In this document: positions 43,901 to 51,487 of the stretch, in pieces
Layout: the number at the start of each line of letters is the position of its first letter
Position numbering within the stretch: position 1 is the first letter of the stretch
NCBI GenBank assembly: GCA_035528395.1
Contig: DATKYR010000218.1
Span: 62,001-126,000 of the forward strand
Direction: 5' to 3'
Origin: NIOZ-UU13 sp035528395
GTDB lineage: Bacteria; Planctomycetota; Phycisphaerae; Sedimentisphaerales; Anaerobacaceae
Length of the DNA: 64,000 nt
Position numbers and translations under genes: made by a program
The notes under the pieces: generated by a model
The model's input: only the letters and a program-made list of their open reading frames with translations
The model's database searches: none
Told to the model about the DNA's origin: nothing

Positions 43901-44846
43901 CAACCGCCTCGGCTCCGCCCTTGTCCAGCGCTCCCCGCCGCAGTGCAGGCCCGTATGACACCTTCGCTACATCTTTAATGTAAATCGGGACATTATCGTT
44001 AACTTTTATTACCGACCTTTCTATGTCTGAAAGATCCTTAATAAAGCCCAGGCTGCGAATTACATACTCGGCCCTGTTAATTTCAATCGTCCTGGCACCG
44101 ACGTCAATGTTGGACATCTTTACCGCCATAAATATCTCGTCCAGTCCAACGTTGTAGGCCCGCATCGCATCAGGGTCCACGTCTATTTGATATTCTTTAA
44201 CAAAGCCGCCCACGGAGGCCGCTTCGCTTACACCCTTGGCAGAGAGCAGGGCATAGCGGACCTGCCAGTCCTGGATAGTCCGCAGCTCATCAAGGTCCCA
44301 ACCACCTGCCGGGTTGCCGTTTTCATCTCGGCCCTCAAGTGTGTACCAAAAAATCTGCCCCAGACCCGTCGCATCAGGCCCCAATGCCGCCTGAACTCCT
44401 TCGGGAAGAGTGCCGGCAGGAAGCGAATTGAGTTTTTCAAGGACCCTGCTTCGTGACCAGTAAAAATCTATATCGCCCTCGAATATAATGTATATCGAGG
44501 AGAAGCCAAAAAATGAGTAACTGCGAATAGTCCTGACCCCGGGAATACCCAGCAGTGACACGGTCAGAGGATATGTTATCTGGTCCTCAACGTCCTGTGG
44601 CGAACGTCCCATCCATTCAGTAAAAACTATCTGCTGGTTTTCCCCAATATCCGGAATGGCATCCACCGGAACAGGGTTCCTCGGCAGGCCCCAAAGGTCC
44701 CACTCGAATGGGGCCACCATAAGCCCCCATCCGACGAACATTATCACTAACAGCCCGACAACCAGCTTGTTCTCAAGACAAAACCGTATTACCTTGTCTA
44801 TTGGTGATTGTTTCTGACCAGGTAGTCCGTTCATAACTTCATCCAC
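40965..44846 (-). CDS. cusA: CusA/CzcA-type heavy-metal efflux RND pump
   Basis: Inner-membrane proton-driven pump expelling Cu(I)/Ag(I) or divalent metals through the CusCBA envelope channel. Seen in 1293 residues: EWMGRSPQDVEDQITYPLTVSLLGIPGVRTIRS near the N-terminus, GIAIAIGTMVDMGIIICENILKHL in the central transmembrane block (with the acidic proton-relay residues), FKPLAFTKTFALIASVIVALTIIP, and the second-half FALFGIASDDGVVMCTYI and KRRIRPCLMTTATT. It is about 250 residues longer than E. coli CusA, mainly through extra membrane segments at about 540-640 and a charged insert before the second pore domain. Metal class is inferred from the neighbouring CsoR and YHS genes. It is the last gene of the operon. 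Confidence 0.94.
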   Translation of the reverse strand: MDEVMNGLPGQKQSPIDKVIRFCLENKLVVGLLVIMFVGWGLMVAPFEWDLWGLPRNPVPVDAIPDIGENQQIVFTEWMGRSPQDVEDQITYPLTVSLLGIPGVRTIRSYSFFGFSSIYIIFEGDIDFYWSRSRVLEKLNSLPAGTLPEGVQAALGPDATGLGQIFWYTLEGRDENGNPAGGWDLDELRTIQDWQVRYALLSAKGVSEAASVGGFVKEYQIDVDPDAMRAYNVGLDEIFMAVKMSNIDVGARTIEINRAEYVIRSLGFIKDLSDIERSVIKVNDNVPIYIKDVAKVSYGPALRRGALDKGGAEAVGGVVVVRYGYNPLEAIKNVKAKIEEISPGLPRKTLPDGTVSQVTIVPFYDRTGLIYETLGTLNTALTEEILVTIIVIIVLVVHLRSSVLISGLLPLAVLMCFIAMKTFGVDANIVALSGIAIAIGTMVDMGIIICENILKHLDEAAPDDNKLEVVFKAASEVGGAVLTAVSTTIVSFLPVFTMTGAEGKLFKPLAFTKTFALIASVIVALTIIPPAAHILFTRKAALKKLKRYILGGLLIVVAVIAAFRLTWWIGVLIGTIGFYHLSRDYIPKRVNSFLPLIANAAAVVLVGMILANHWLPLGSDRGMVRNLVFVALLIGGLLLFFRLFQKFYPVILGWCLRHKIAFLSIPGAIIVFGLMVWLGFGRVFFFVPEGLRSNRMWYAGVHSFPGLGKEFMPPLDEGSFLYMPTTMPHASIGECLDVLQKQDMAFQSIPEIDSVVGKIGRVESPLDPAPISMVETVINYKPEYIVDRNGKRLTFRFLPEETDFFRSEDGMPLPAPDDKPYIVQGKFERDDDGRLILNKHGRSFRQWRPALDIAFNPDRKKWKGIQSPDDIWDEIVKAGQIPGTTSAPKLQPIATRIVMLQSGMRAPMGVKVKGPDLDTIDQVGLEIERLLKEVPSVEPAAVIADRIVGKPYIEIDIDRDAIARYGVKIRQIQDVIEVAIGGRRITTTVEGRERFGVRVRYVRELRDQIESLGKILVPAADGAQIPLIQLSEIRYVRGPQAIKSEDTFLVGYVLFDMKPGHAEVDVVEECQRYLKAKIDSGEFVIPEGASYTFAGSYENQIRAAKTLSVVIPLALFIIFLILYFQFKSTVTSLLVFSGIIVAWSGGFLMIWLYSQEWFLDFSVFGVNMRELFQVHPINLSVAIWVGFLALFGIASDDGVVMCTYIKQSFQNKTPASVDEIRQIVMQAGKRRIRPCLMTTATTILALIPVLTSTGRGSDIMVPMAIPSFGGMTIEILTMLVVPVLYSAVKEYKH

Positions 44847-44906
44847 TAAACCTGAACCATAAAACGAAGTGCCTAAAGTGTAAAGTGCCTAAAGTGACAC
44901 GTAAGT

Positions 44907-45008
44907 GTCATCCTGAGGCGAAGCCGAAGGATCTGGCCAACAAAACAGAGATTCTTCACTTCGCTGCGCGGAGCCTGTCCTCGAGCGAAGCGAAGGGTTC
45001 AGAATGAC
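44907..45008. repeat. GTCATCCTGAG-class palindromic repeat
   Basis: GTCATCCTGAGGCGAAGCCGAAGGATCT ... AGATTCTTCACTTCGCT ... AGCGAAGGGTTCAGAATGAC is the well-known GTCATCCTGAGCGAAGCGAAGGATC intergenic repeat class as an inverted pair. It sits in the 250-bp space between the YHS lipoprotein gene and cusA. It is flanked by short direct repeats (AAGTGCCTAAAGTG, CACTTTAGCT). A folded mRNA here could tune expression of cusA relative to the upstream genes. Confidence 0.8.
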
Positions 45009-45096
45009 AGCAGAGCTGTCACTTTAGCTCACTTTAGCTCAGTGCTGCACCCACAATGGTATTACTTCGGCTTCATTACGTTTTCTGCCACCCAGC

Positions 45097-45441
45097 TTAC
45101 TGCTTGAACTGTGGCAGCTTGGCAATGTACTTTTCCGGCTCTTCTTCAAATTTCTCCTTGCAGCCGGGGCAGCAGAAATAAACCTTCTGGCCTTTATACT
45201 CGGTGAAAAGGGCCTTGTTGATAGCACCGCCCATAACCGGACAGTCAGTCTGCTCTACTACGGCAGCAACCGCATCTGCCGGCTCGTCCATCATAGCCAT
45301 TTCTTCCCCCTGCATCGTTTCAGCAGCTGTCTCGGTGGGGGTCGGCTCAGACTTCTTGCAGCCATTCAGCGCAATCAGCCCGACAAGCAACAGACTTGCC
45401 ACAACAAACATTGCGTTATTTTTTTTCGTTTTGCTGTTCAT
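45097..45441 (-). CDS. YHS-domain lipoprotein, probable periplasmic metal-binding protein
   Basis: A 114-residue lipoprotein: signal peptide ending in the lipobox LIALNGC, a Met/Glu/Ala-rich linker (AAETMQGEEMAMMDEPADA), then a YHS/TRASH-like domain at about 68-110 (CPVMGGAINKALFTEYKGQK followed by VYFCCPGCKEKF) with four cysteines suited to binding soft metals. AAGGAG 8 nt upstream fixes the start. It lies 39 bp after cusB in the efflux operon, so it probably delivers or buffers copper or silver for the CusCBA pump, comparable in role to CusF though not in sequence. Confidence 0.88.
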   Translation of the reverse strand: MNSKTKKNNAMFVVASLLLVGLIALNGCKKSEPTPTETAAETMQGEEMAMMDEPADAVAAVVEQTDCPVMGGAINKALFTEYKGQKVYFCCPGCKEKFEEEPEKYIAKLPQFKQ

Positions 45442-45480
45442 TTTCTTTACTCCTTAAAAATGTGTTTGGAAAAACTCTTT

Positions 45481-47460
45481 TCATTTCGGTTCTTCGCCGA
45501 TTACTTCAATAACCTTGCCACATTCGAGCATCGAGGCGCCAAAATAAGGATTACGTGTTTCCTTGTCTATCTGCAGCCAATCCGCTCCCTTTTTATCAAA
45601 GGCCATCGGGCAATGAAATTTGTACAGGGTCTTGTCCTGGTAAACTCCAAATTGCCCCACAACAACTATAAGCTCATTGGAAAGCCCCTCAAATCCTTCA
45701 CGCATTGTCTCAATTCCGTCAGCTTCTTTTATCTTATCTAATGCCGCCTTCATCTTCACGCTATTGTCCATCCACACGTTATGGGCCTTGCCGCTGACCA
45801 AACTCATATCAACCGCAGAAAGCGCTTCCAGCGTCTCGCCTGCAGCCCTGGCGGCACCGTCCCTGTCATCAGAAGCCAGCGCACCCTGTAACAATAAATA
45901 CTTTTGAACAACTCCCCAAAGCTGTTTTCGATACTCATCCGGCACTTCAAAAATCTCGTACTTATATTCGCCCTTTGCATGCTGATGTTCCATTGTTGTC
46001 TGACCTCTCTCCGCGCTCATCATACTTGGTTTGGCCTGTATCTGAAGGGCAGAATCAATCTTAAAGTTACCATTAGTAACGACAATTTCTCCTTCGGCAA
46101 GCCCCTCCATAACCAAATAGTAATCTGCCGCCCTCGGGCCAAGAACTACCTCTCTGCCTTCGAACGTTGGTTTATTCGCATCCGGTATCCGGACATACAC
46201 AACCGCTCGTTTGCCTGTTATCAAAGGTGCAGAGGCAGGAATTACCAGAGGCGGCTCATTGGGCTCATCGGCTGTTGTGTATAGTGACTCGGTGGCCACC
46301 AAATCCATTTCACAGATATCGCATGTGCCCTGCCGGTCTTTGACAACAGATGGATGCATCGGACAAATCCATTTGCCCGCCAGCTCCGGATCCATTACGG
46401 CGCCGCCCTGAGCGACTTTTGCCCGCAGCACGCCCCTGACAAACATCTCGGGCTTGAGTCTGCCGTCAGGGTTATCGACGTTGACCCGCACCTTAACCGT
46501 CCTGGTCTTCGCATTGAGTACGGGATCGCGGAAGCTTATTTTGCCTTTGAATACCTGCCCCGGATATGCCTCCGTTGAGAATTCAACTTCCTGACCGTAC
46601 CGAATCCAGGACAAATCGGATTCGTAAGCATCCAACTTGACCCATAAATGCGAAAGGTCCGCGATTGTATATATTTTCATCCCTGTTGTTATATATATTC
46701 CCTCTGTCGCATGTTTTTCCGTTACCACACCTCCAATAGGTGCATAAATGGTAACATGATCGGTCGGCCGTTCGGTTTGTTCAATCTGCTCAATCTGTTC
46801 TTTTGTTAATCCGAGCAATCTTAGTTTTTCTCGGGCGGCTTCCAAGGTCGCAAACGTTAACCTCTTTATGAGTTCAGAAGTTTGTGGGCTCAAATTCTTT
46901 GATGCCTTTATGGTCTGAAGAAGCTCGGCCTGGGCGCTTATCAGCTCCGGACTGTAGAGATATACCATATGGTCGCCCTTACTGACCGTGATGCCTGTAA
47001 AATCCACGTAAAGCCGGTCGATCCTGCCGGGCACCCAGGCGGTGATATTTTTTACGCGGGTCTCATCGTAATCGACCTTGCCGACCATGCGGATTTCGGC
47101 CTCGACAAATTTACGCTCCACAAGTGTGGTTTGAACCTCCATAAGCTTTAAGGCCTCTTCAGAAAAGGTGATTTGCCTTTCACCAACGATACTATCCTCA
47201 GTAGCCACCGGTATCAAATCCATAAAACAAATCGGGCACTTACCGGCTTTGGGCTGACGAATCTGGGGATGCATCGAGCAGGTCCACCATGTTTGTCCCT
47301 GCGCAGCAGTCTGTTCGCTCGGATGTTCATGCTCTGGGCCGGCGGGGGGGTCCTGCAAAAGTGAGTTAAAAAAATAACCCGCAAGAAAAGTTACTACCAC
47401 CAAAACGGTGGTTTTGAACCATCGATTCCCCCATAATGATTTGGCTTGTGTCATTTTCAT
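45481..47460 (-). CDS. cusB: CusB-type efflux RND periplasmic adaptor with two metal-binding motifs
   Basis: Membrane-fusion protein linking the CusA pump to the CusC outer-membrane channel. After an N-terminal membrane anchor come a heavy-metal-binding motif TCSMHPQIRQPKAGKCPICF (about 63-82), the adaptor core (IRMVGKVDYDETRVKNITAW, hairpin and barrel segments, IYTIADLSHLWVKLDAYESD), a second metal-binding motif WICPMHPSVVKDRQGTCDIC, and a C-terminal DUF3347-like domain ending with an extra FHCPMAFDKKGADWLQ segment. The ATG at 47460 has AGGTGG upstream; a GTG three codons earlier is in frame. Second gene of the efflux operon. Confidence 0.92.
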   Translation of the reverse strand: MKMTQAKSLWGNRWFKTTVLVVVTFLAGYFFNSLLQDPPAGPEHEHPSEQTAAQGQTWWTCSMHPQIRQPKAGKCPICFMDLIPVATEDSIVGERQITFSEEALKLMEVQTTLVERKFVEAEIRMVGKVDYDETRVKNITAWVPGRIDRLYVDFTGITVSKGDHMVYLYSPELISAQAELLQTIKASKNLSPQTSELIKRLTFATLEAAREKLRLLGLTKEQIEQIEQTERPTDHVTIYAPIGGVVTEKHATEGIYITTGMKIYTIADLSHLWVKLDAYESDLSWIRYGQEVEFSTEAYPGQVFKGKISFRDPVLNAKTRTVKVRVNVDNPDGRLKPEMFVRGVLRAKVAQGGAVMDPELAGKWICPMHPSVVKDRQGTCDICEMDLVATESLYTTADEPNEPPLVIPASAPLITGKRAVVYVRIPDANKPTFEGREVVLGPRAADYYLVMEGLAEGEIVVTNGNFKIDSALQIQAKPSMMSAERGQTTMEHQHAKGEYKYEIFEVPDEYRKQLWGVVQKYLLLQGALASDDRDGAARAAGETLEALSAVDMSLVSGKAHNVWMDNSVKMKAALDKIKEADGIETMREGFEGLSNELIVVVGQFGVYQDKTLYKFHCPMAFDKKGADWLQIDKETRNPYFGASMLECGKVIEVIGEEPK

Positions 47461-47553
47461 ATCAGCCACCTATAATCTGCTAATCATACCATTCACGTAG
47501 GATATAAGTTCAATTAAATACAGCTTTTTAAGAAAATCCAATGAAAGATTGAA

Positions 47554-48876
47554 TCACTTTTCCGCAATTTCCTTGTTAATTGATGGCTCAGCTATTGAGG
47601 GCAGTTCCGTCCCAACAAGCATTTCCAGCTCAGCCAGTTTCTGCTGATTATTGGTAACTGCCCTTTCGTAATCTAACTCGTATTTAAGCAGCATGCGTTG
47701 AGCATCTATCAGCGAGAGGAAATCTATCGTACCCGCTTTATAAGCGGTTTCAGACGTCTGAACAAGCTCCTCAGCCATTGAAACCAAAACGTCCCCATAA
47801 AGATGCGTCTTTCTTTGGCTATCTTCAATATCGTACAGCACTTCAAAGACTCTTGATAGTATTTTGTTTTCGATGTCTGTTCTTTGTTCTTCAATTTTCC
47901 TGACATCGGCTTTTGCCTGTTGCTCGGCTGCCTTATAGCTCTCCTGCCAAATAGGCAGATTCAAAGTGAACATAAGAATAACAGGGTCTTTGCCGCTATC
48001 CCTCTGGCCCGGCATTATCGCGCCGTCTGTCTGAATCCAATCGAGGCCGACTCCTATATCAGGATAGAATTTCTTTCTTGCCAGCTTGATCATGCTTTGT
48101 GCTGCCTGAATTTCCCAGCTAAATTCAGCAAGCTCGGGATTCGCTCTTTTTAACGCCTGAACAATATACTGCCTGTCAAGCCGGACTTCTCTTGGTGGCT
48201 CTTTTTTAGGCCAGGCCAACTCCGCGTTAATCGGCCGATTAAGCACCGAGTTGAGTTTTGCAATTGTTGGCTCTCTGAGCTGCTCCAGACTTCTTAAGAT
48301 GTCCTCAAGCTTAGCTAATTCTACCTGGACACGGATTATGTCAGGATGCGTTGCTGTAGTGGTTATGTATTTGGTTCGTGCGACTTCTTCGAAATGCTGC
48401 AGCAGTTCGAGATTCTGTTTTGCAATATCAATGGCTGTGGCCAGATATGCGAATTCGTAAAAAGCCACTTTTACCTGCCGGAAAAGTTTCAACTTGGTTG
48501 TTTCGTATCTTTGCCTTGCAGCTTTTGCTTTTGCCGCGGCTATATCGGTTCTTGCTTCTATTTTGCCAAACCACGGGAATACCTGCATTATGCCGAACTT
48601 TTGTCTTTGCGGCCCGACCCGTGTCTCGACTTCCTCTATGAAATAACTGTATGTAAACTTCGGGTCATCTAACGCTTTTGCCTGTGGAATCTGCTCTAAC
48701 GCCGCCTTCCATTCCTCAAACTTTGCTTTAAGCTCTGCATTATTGAGTGAGGCATAACGTAGATAATCCGCAAGTGTGTGCAAATCATTTGAATCGCTCG
48801 GCTGCTGCGAAGCTTCCGCACACTGCATAAAAACAATTACGATTGCTCCCACAGCTAAAACAGCTCGTTTGTTCAT
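47554..48876 (-). CDS. cusC: TolC/CusC family outer-membrane efflux protein
   Basis: A 440-residue outer-membrane channel protein: signal peptide (VLAVGAIVIVFMQCAEA), then two TolC-like halves of long helices and strands (KAEEWKAALEQIPQAKALDDPKFTYSYF-like start; KFGIMQVFPWFGKIEARTDIAAAKA; SETAYKAGTIDFLSLIDAQRMLL, the OEP signature near the C-terminus). A GGGGG ribosome site precedes the ATG. It is the first gene of the cusC-cusB-YHS-cusA operon, 93 bp before cusB. Confidence 0.92.
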   Translation of the reverse strand: MNKRAVLAVGAIVIVFMQCAEASQQPSDSNDLHTLADYLRYASLNNAELKAKFEEWKAALEQIPQAKALDDPKFTYSYFIEEVETRVGPQRQKFGIMQVFPWFGKIEARTDIAAAKAKAARQRYETTKLKLFRQVKVAFYEFAYLATAIDIAKQNLELLQHFEEVARTKYITTTATHPDIIRVQVELAKLEDILRSLEQLREPTIAKLNSVLNRPINAELAWPKKEPPREVRLDRQYIVQALKRANPELAEFSWEIQAAQSMIKLARKKFYPDIGVGLDWIQTDGAIMPGQRDSGKDPVILMFTLNLPIWQESYKAAEQQAKADVRKIEEQRTDIENKILSRVFEVLYDIEDSQRKTHLYGDVLVSMAEELVQTSETAYKAGTIDFLSLIDAQRMLLKYELDYERAVTNNQQKLAELEMLVGTELPSIAEPSINKEIAEK

Positions 48877-48989
48877 ATTTGCCCCCTAAAACTATTCCAT
48901 ATTATCGCCATTTTACTACACAGCGGAAATAATCCTATAAAAAAGACAAATCCAAAATTTATTTCTGCGTTTATTTCTACGACAATATT

Positions 48990-49040
48990 TTATGCCCTGT
49001 GCGTCTGATGTATAAGTTTCAGAATCTCATCCAGCCTTTG
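48990..49040 (-). pseudogene. 3' relic of a second csoR
   Basis: Read on the minus strand, these 17 codons give QRLDEILKLIHQTHRA-stop, against QKLDEILKLIHQTRRG-stop at the end of the intact csoR 0.8 kb away. The bases just behind the stop (TATTTCTACG region on the plus strand) also match, while an in-frame TAG lies directly upstream of the fragment. It is the tail of a former csoR duplicate, sitting in the 5' region of cusC. Confidence 0.75.
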
Positions 49041-49150
49041 CTATTGTCGAGGCCGGACTTTGATGTTGGTTATCTACTCTTTCTGCGATATGTTATCTAA
49101 ATCTACACCTCATAGTTTGTGTTTATTGGAATTATAAGCAACATGTAAAA

Positions 49151-49693
49151 CTATTCGACCTTGCTCTGTTGTTTCTTACGCTTTGTCATAGAAAGCTCCC
49201 TTACCACCTCTTCTATTTCATTTGACAAATTCATCAGAAAGTTTTTGGCGGACATATCCAGAGCATCTGATTCTTTGGCTATTGACCGAATCTTCCCAGT
49301 GCGATTTGAAAGTGCAGTAAGTGACAAATCCGGAACACTACGATCCATTTCATCCAACAAAAGCTGGACGCCTTCAGCAATCTCCGAAATCTCGACAATA
49401 TTTGAATCAATGTCAAGAGAGCTTAAATCTCCACGCGTAATAGCATAAAGCTTCAGGTATAAATCATGTATAGGTCTCACTACTGTTTTATATAGAATCG
49501 CATACAGCGTTGCATAAATGAGCACGCCGAGAACCAGTACGTGCCAACTGTGCTCGAACACAAGTCCTAATACGGTCTCCCCGGGAGTCGCGATGTATTG
49601 GTGTACTGCATATACTGCCATTCCCAAAGCTATCACCAAAGCCGAGTACCCCGCAACTACCGAAGCTAATGAAATTTTTCGCTTATTTTTCAT
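49151..49693 (-). CDS. Two-helix membrane protein with HAMP-like segment
   Basis: A 180-residue inner-membrane protein: a first membrane helix at about 10-30 (SLASVVAGYSALVIALGMAV), a short periplasmic loop, a second helix at about 48-70 (SWHVLVLGVLIYATLYAILY), then a HAMP-like linker (VVRPIHDLYLKLYAITRGDL) and a cytoplasmic helical tail. No kinase or methyl-accepting domain follows, so it is a truncated-receptor-like protein. It lies between csoR and the efflux operon on the same strand with AAGGA upstream, which suggests a role in metal response; this is inference from context. Confidence 0.75.
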   Translation of the reverse strand: MKNKRKISLASVVAGYSALVIALGMAVYAVHQYIATPGETVLGLVFEHSWHVLVLGVLIYATLYAILYKTVVRPIHDLYLKLYAITRGDLSSLDIDSNIVEISEIAEGVQLLLDEMDRSVPDLSLTALSNRTGKIRSIAKESDALDMSAKNFLMNLSNEIEEVVRELSMTKRKKQQSKVE

Positions 49694-49801
49694 GATGGAT
49701 TTTCCTTTCGAACAATCATTATTATTGTCTAAAAATCATATTGCGCATCCGGAACAAATCAAACAAAAAAATATGAACCAGATTTATTTCTACGGACATA
49801 T

Positions 49802-50083
49802 TTACCCTCTGCGGGTCTGATGTATCAATTTTAGAATTTCATCTAACTTTTGCTGTCTTTCCTTTTCAGAGCTTCCTTTTACAGCTTCCGTTACGCAGTG
49901 TTGAAAGTGCTTTTCCAAAATATTTTCTTCTACACGACCAAGGGCCCCCTTGATAGCGTATATCTGGTTCAGAATGTCGATACAGTATTTGCGGTCTTCA
50001 ATCAACCTTTGAACACCGCGAACTTGCCCTTCAATTCGCCTTAAGGCAACCAGATTGTCTTCATGACTCGGATTTTTCTTCAT
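49802..50083 (-). CDS. csoR: CsoR-family copper-sensing repressor
   Basis: A 93-residue DUF156 repressor that releases its operator on binding Cu(I). The core VALRRIEGQVRGVQRLIEDRKYC is followed by the helix with HFQHC. The three copper ligands of CsoR are present at the right spacing: Cys34, His59 and Cys63. The frame is open 57 codons further upstream, but that stretch contains the operator and a palindromic repeat, so I use the ATG at 50083 (MKKNPSHEDN) with GGGACAAG before it. It sits upstream of the HAMP-like gene and the cus operon and should control itself and perhaps them. Confidence 0.93.
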   Translation of the reverse strand: MKKNPSHEDNLVALRRIEGQVRGVQRLIEDRKYCIDILNQIYAIKGALGRVEENILEKHFQHCVTEAVKGSSEKERQQKLDEILKLIHQTRRG

Positions 50084-50103
50084 TTCTTGTCCCTTTTGTC
50101 CAT

Positions 50104-50171
50104 CACCTACTGAGTTTCCTGCTTCGGCGAAGCACTTCGCATAGACGAGTAGGCAAACTCCTAATTGGTAC
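50104..50171. repeat. Palindromic element, second copy, in the csoR leader
   Basis: Matches the 75-bp element inside the S41 peptidase gene, in opposite orientation relative to the window: CTGCTTCGGCGAAGCACTTC-GCA-T/G-AGACGAGTAGGC ... CCTAATTGGT. Its outer arm is worn (CACCTACTGAG against CACCAATTGAG). It lies between the CsoR operator and the csoR start codon. Confidence 0.8.
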
Positions 50172-50179
50172 TGGACTAT

Positions 50180-50198
50180 TATACCCCCCAGGGGTATA
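50180..50198. promoter_or_regulatory. CsoR operator
   Basis: TATACCCC-CCA-GGGGTATA: a 19-bp inverted repeat with perfect 8-bp arms of the ATACCCC/GGGGTAT type bound by CsoR proteins. It lies 97 bp upstream of the csoR start, so autoregulation is expected. I find no equally good copy directly upstream of cusC. Confidence 0.8.
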
Positions 50199-50407
50199 TC
50201 GTGTTCATTAAAAACAAGTTTTTTTTGGAGATTCAGGTCGTAGTGGCAGCCCAATGTGGTTGCCCTGGGCAGGCTCGGGGTGGTTATCAGACTTATTTAG
50301 TGCTCATAATTTTCGATGATTTACGCCTTTGATCTGTTTGTAATTCGTGAGCTTTGATTTTCTCTCTTGCCCCGGACGTTTTCTACGGTTTATGGTTTAA
50401 AGTAAAA

Positions 50408-51340
50408 TTACTCAAATTTAACATATAGCATATCATTTTTAAAATCGATGAACATTGGATGTTTAATAAAAAAGTTATAACCTAATAATCCATCGCGTTC
50501 AGGGTATTTATAATCGACAACCATAAAATCCAAATTAGGAATTTTGATTCCATCAAGTTTTAAATCACTTGAATTAAATATACCAACGACTGCTGGGTCG
50601 TCTTCTTTAGGTATAATCAGCTCATTTTTTTCCAAATAGTTACCAAAAGAGGATTTTAACCTTATCATTCCATACGGCTTTTGTTCATCATCCAAAGCAA
50701 TTGCAGCATTGTCTAATGCAAATATAAAATCTTCTTCTATTCCATCCAGCTTGAGAGGTAATGTAAAACCACCGAGTTCGAATGCATTTACAGGTGTCCA
50801 GGATTGTTCTCTTAGATACTTTGGTAGATATCCCAACTTGTACAGCCGCATATTTCTATTCGGAAAATCTATCAGGACGTTGTAATTCCCAAGAAACTTG
50901 AAACTGATTGTCCCATCAGAAGAACTCTGCATTTTATGTTCCGTTGCATGAATATTTGTAAATTCCAAGTCACCAATTTTCACCCGTGGTAAAATATATT
51001 CACGTCCTTCAAATTCGTCGCCTTTATAATTCATTGTTTTTTTCGTTTCACCCGTATATGTTACCTCGATTTTTTCTAATGTTTTTGTCGTTAGATCGAT
51101 TGATGCCCCGGGATTGCCGGTATCTAAGAAAAGGTTCAAGGGAATTGAATCTATTATAACAGTAATGTACGCACTTCCGTCAATGTGTCCATCTTCCAAT
51201 TCTTCATTAAACACAATTGGTACGGATACCAGCTCATTCGAATTATCAGAATTTTGGCATGAAATAGAAAGGCAAATGGATAAAATAATGATAATATTCA
51301 ATAAGAAAGAATTTATATGCATTTTTTGAATTAGTTTCAT
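50408..51340 (-). CDS. Lipoprotein retropepsin-like aspartyl protease
   Basis: A 310-residue protein with a lipoprotein signal (ILSICLSISC). Residues about 55-90 carry the aspartyl-protease motif (IPLNLFLDTGNPGASIDL), with the hydrophobic-hydrophobic-D-T-G pattern and the usual preceding strands. A second related half follows (LPLKLDGIEEDFIFALDNAA), in which D-T-G has become D-N-A, so the second site looks inactive unless the protein dimerises. The C-terminus has GLLGYNFF, another family motif. AGGAG precedes the ATG. It is AT-rich compared with the genes on both sides. The substrate is unknown; no link to the metal genes or the sugar-acid cluster is evident. Confidence 0.82.
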   Translation of the reverse strand: MKLIQKMHINSFLLNIIIILSICLSISCQNSDNSNELVSVPIVFNEELEDGHIDGSAYITVIIDSIPLNLFLDTGNPGASIDLTTKTLEKIEVTYTGETKKTMNYKGDEFEGREYILPRVKIGDLEFTNIHATEHKMQSSSDGTISFKFLGNYNVLIDFPNRNMRLYKLGYLPKYLREQSWTPVNAFELGGFTLPLKLDGIEEDFIFALDNAAIALDDEQKPYGMIRLKSSFGNYLEKNELIIPKEDDPAVVGIFNSSDLKLDGIKIPNLDFMVVDYKYPERDGLLGYNFFIKHPMFIDFKNDMLYVKFE

Positions 51341-51487
51341 TTTGTTCTCCTAATTATTACTTTCCGTATAACAATTATCTATCAGTTCTTATTGTATATC
51401 AATTCTCGACGAGCATCCAGTATCGCTTGTCCGCCATAGCTTCAGTGACGGCGGGAGTATCGAGCATCGAGTATCGAGCTAAAGCCT

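Noticed and set aside
50084..50254. N-terminal extension of csoR (57 codons)
   Set aside because: It contains the operator and a repeat element; CsoR proteins start at the MKKN-type position.
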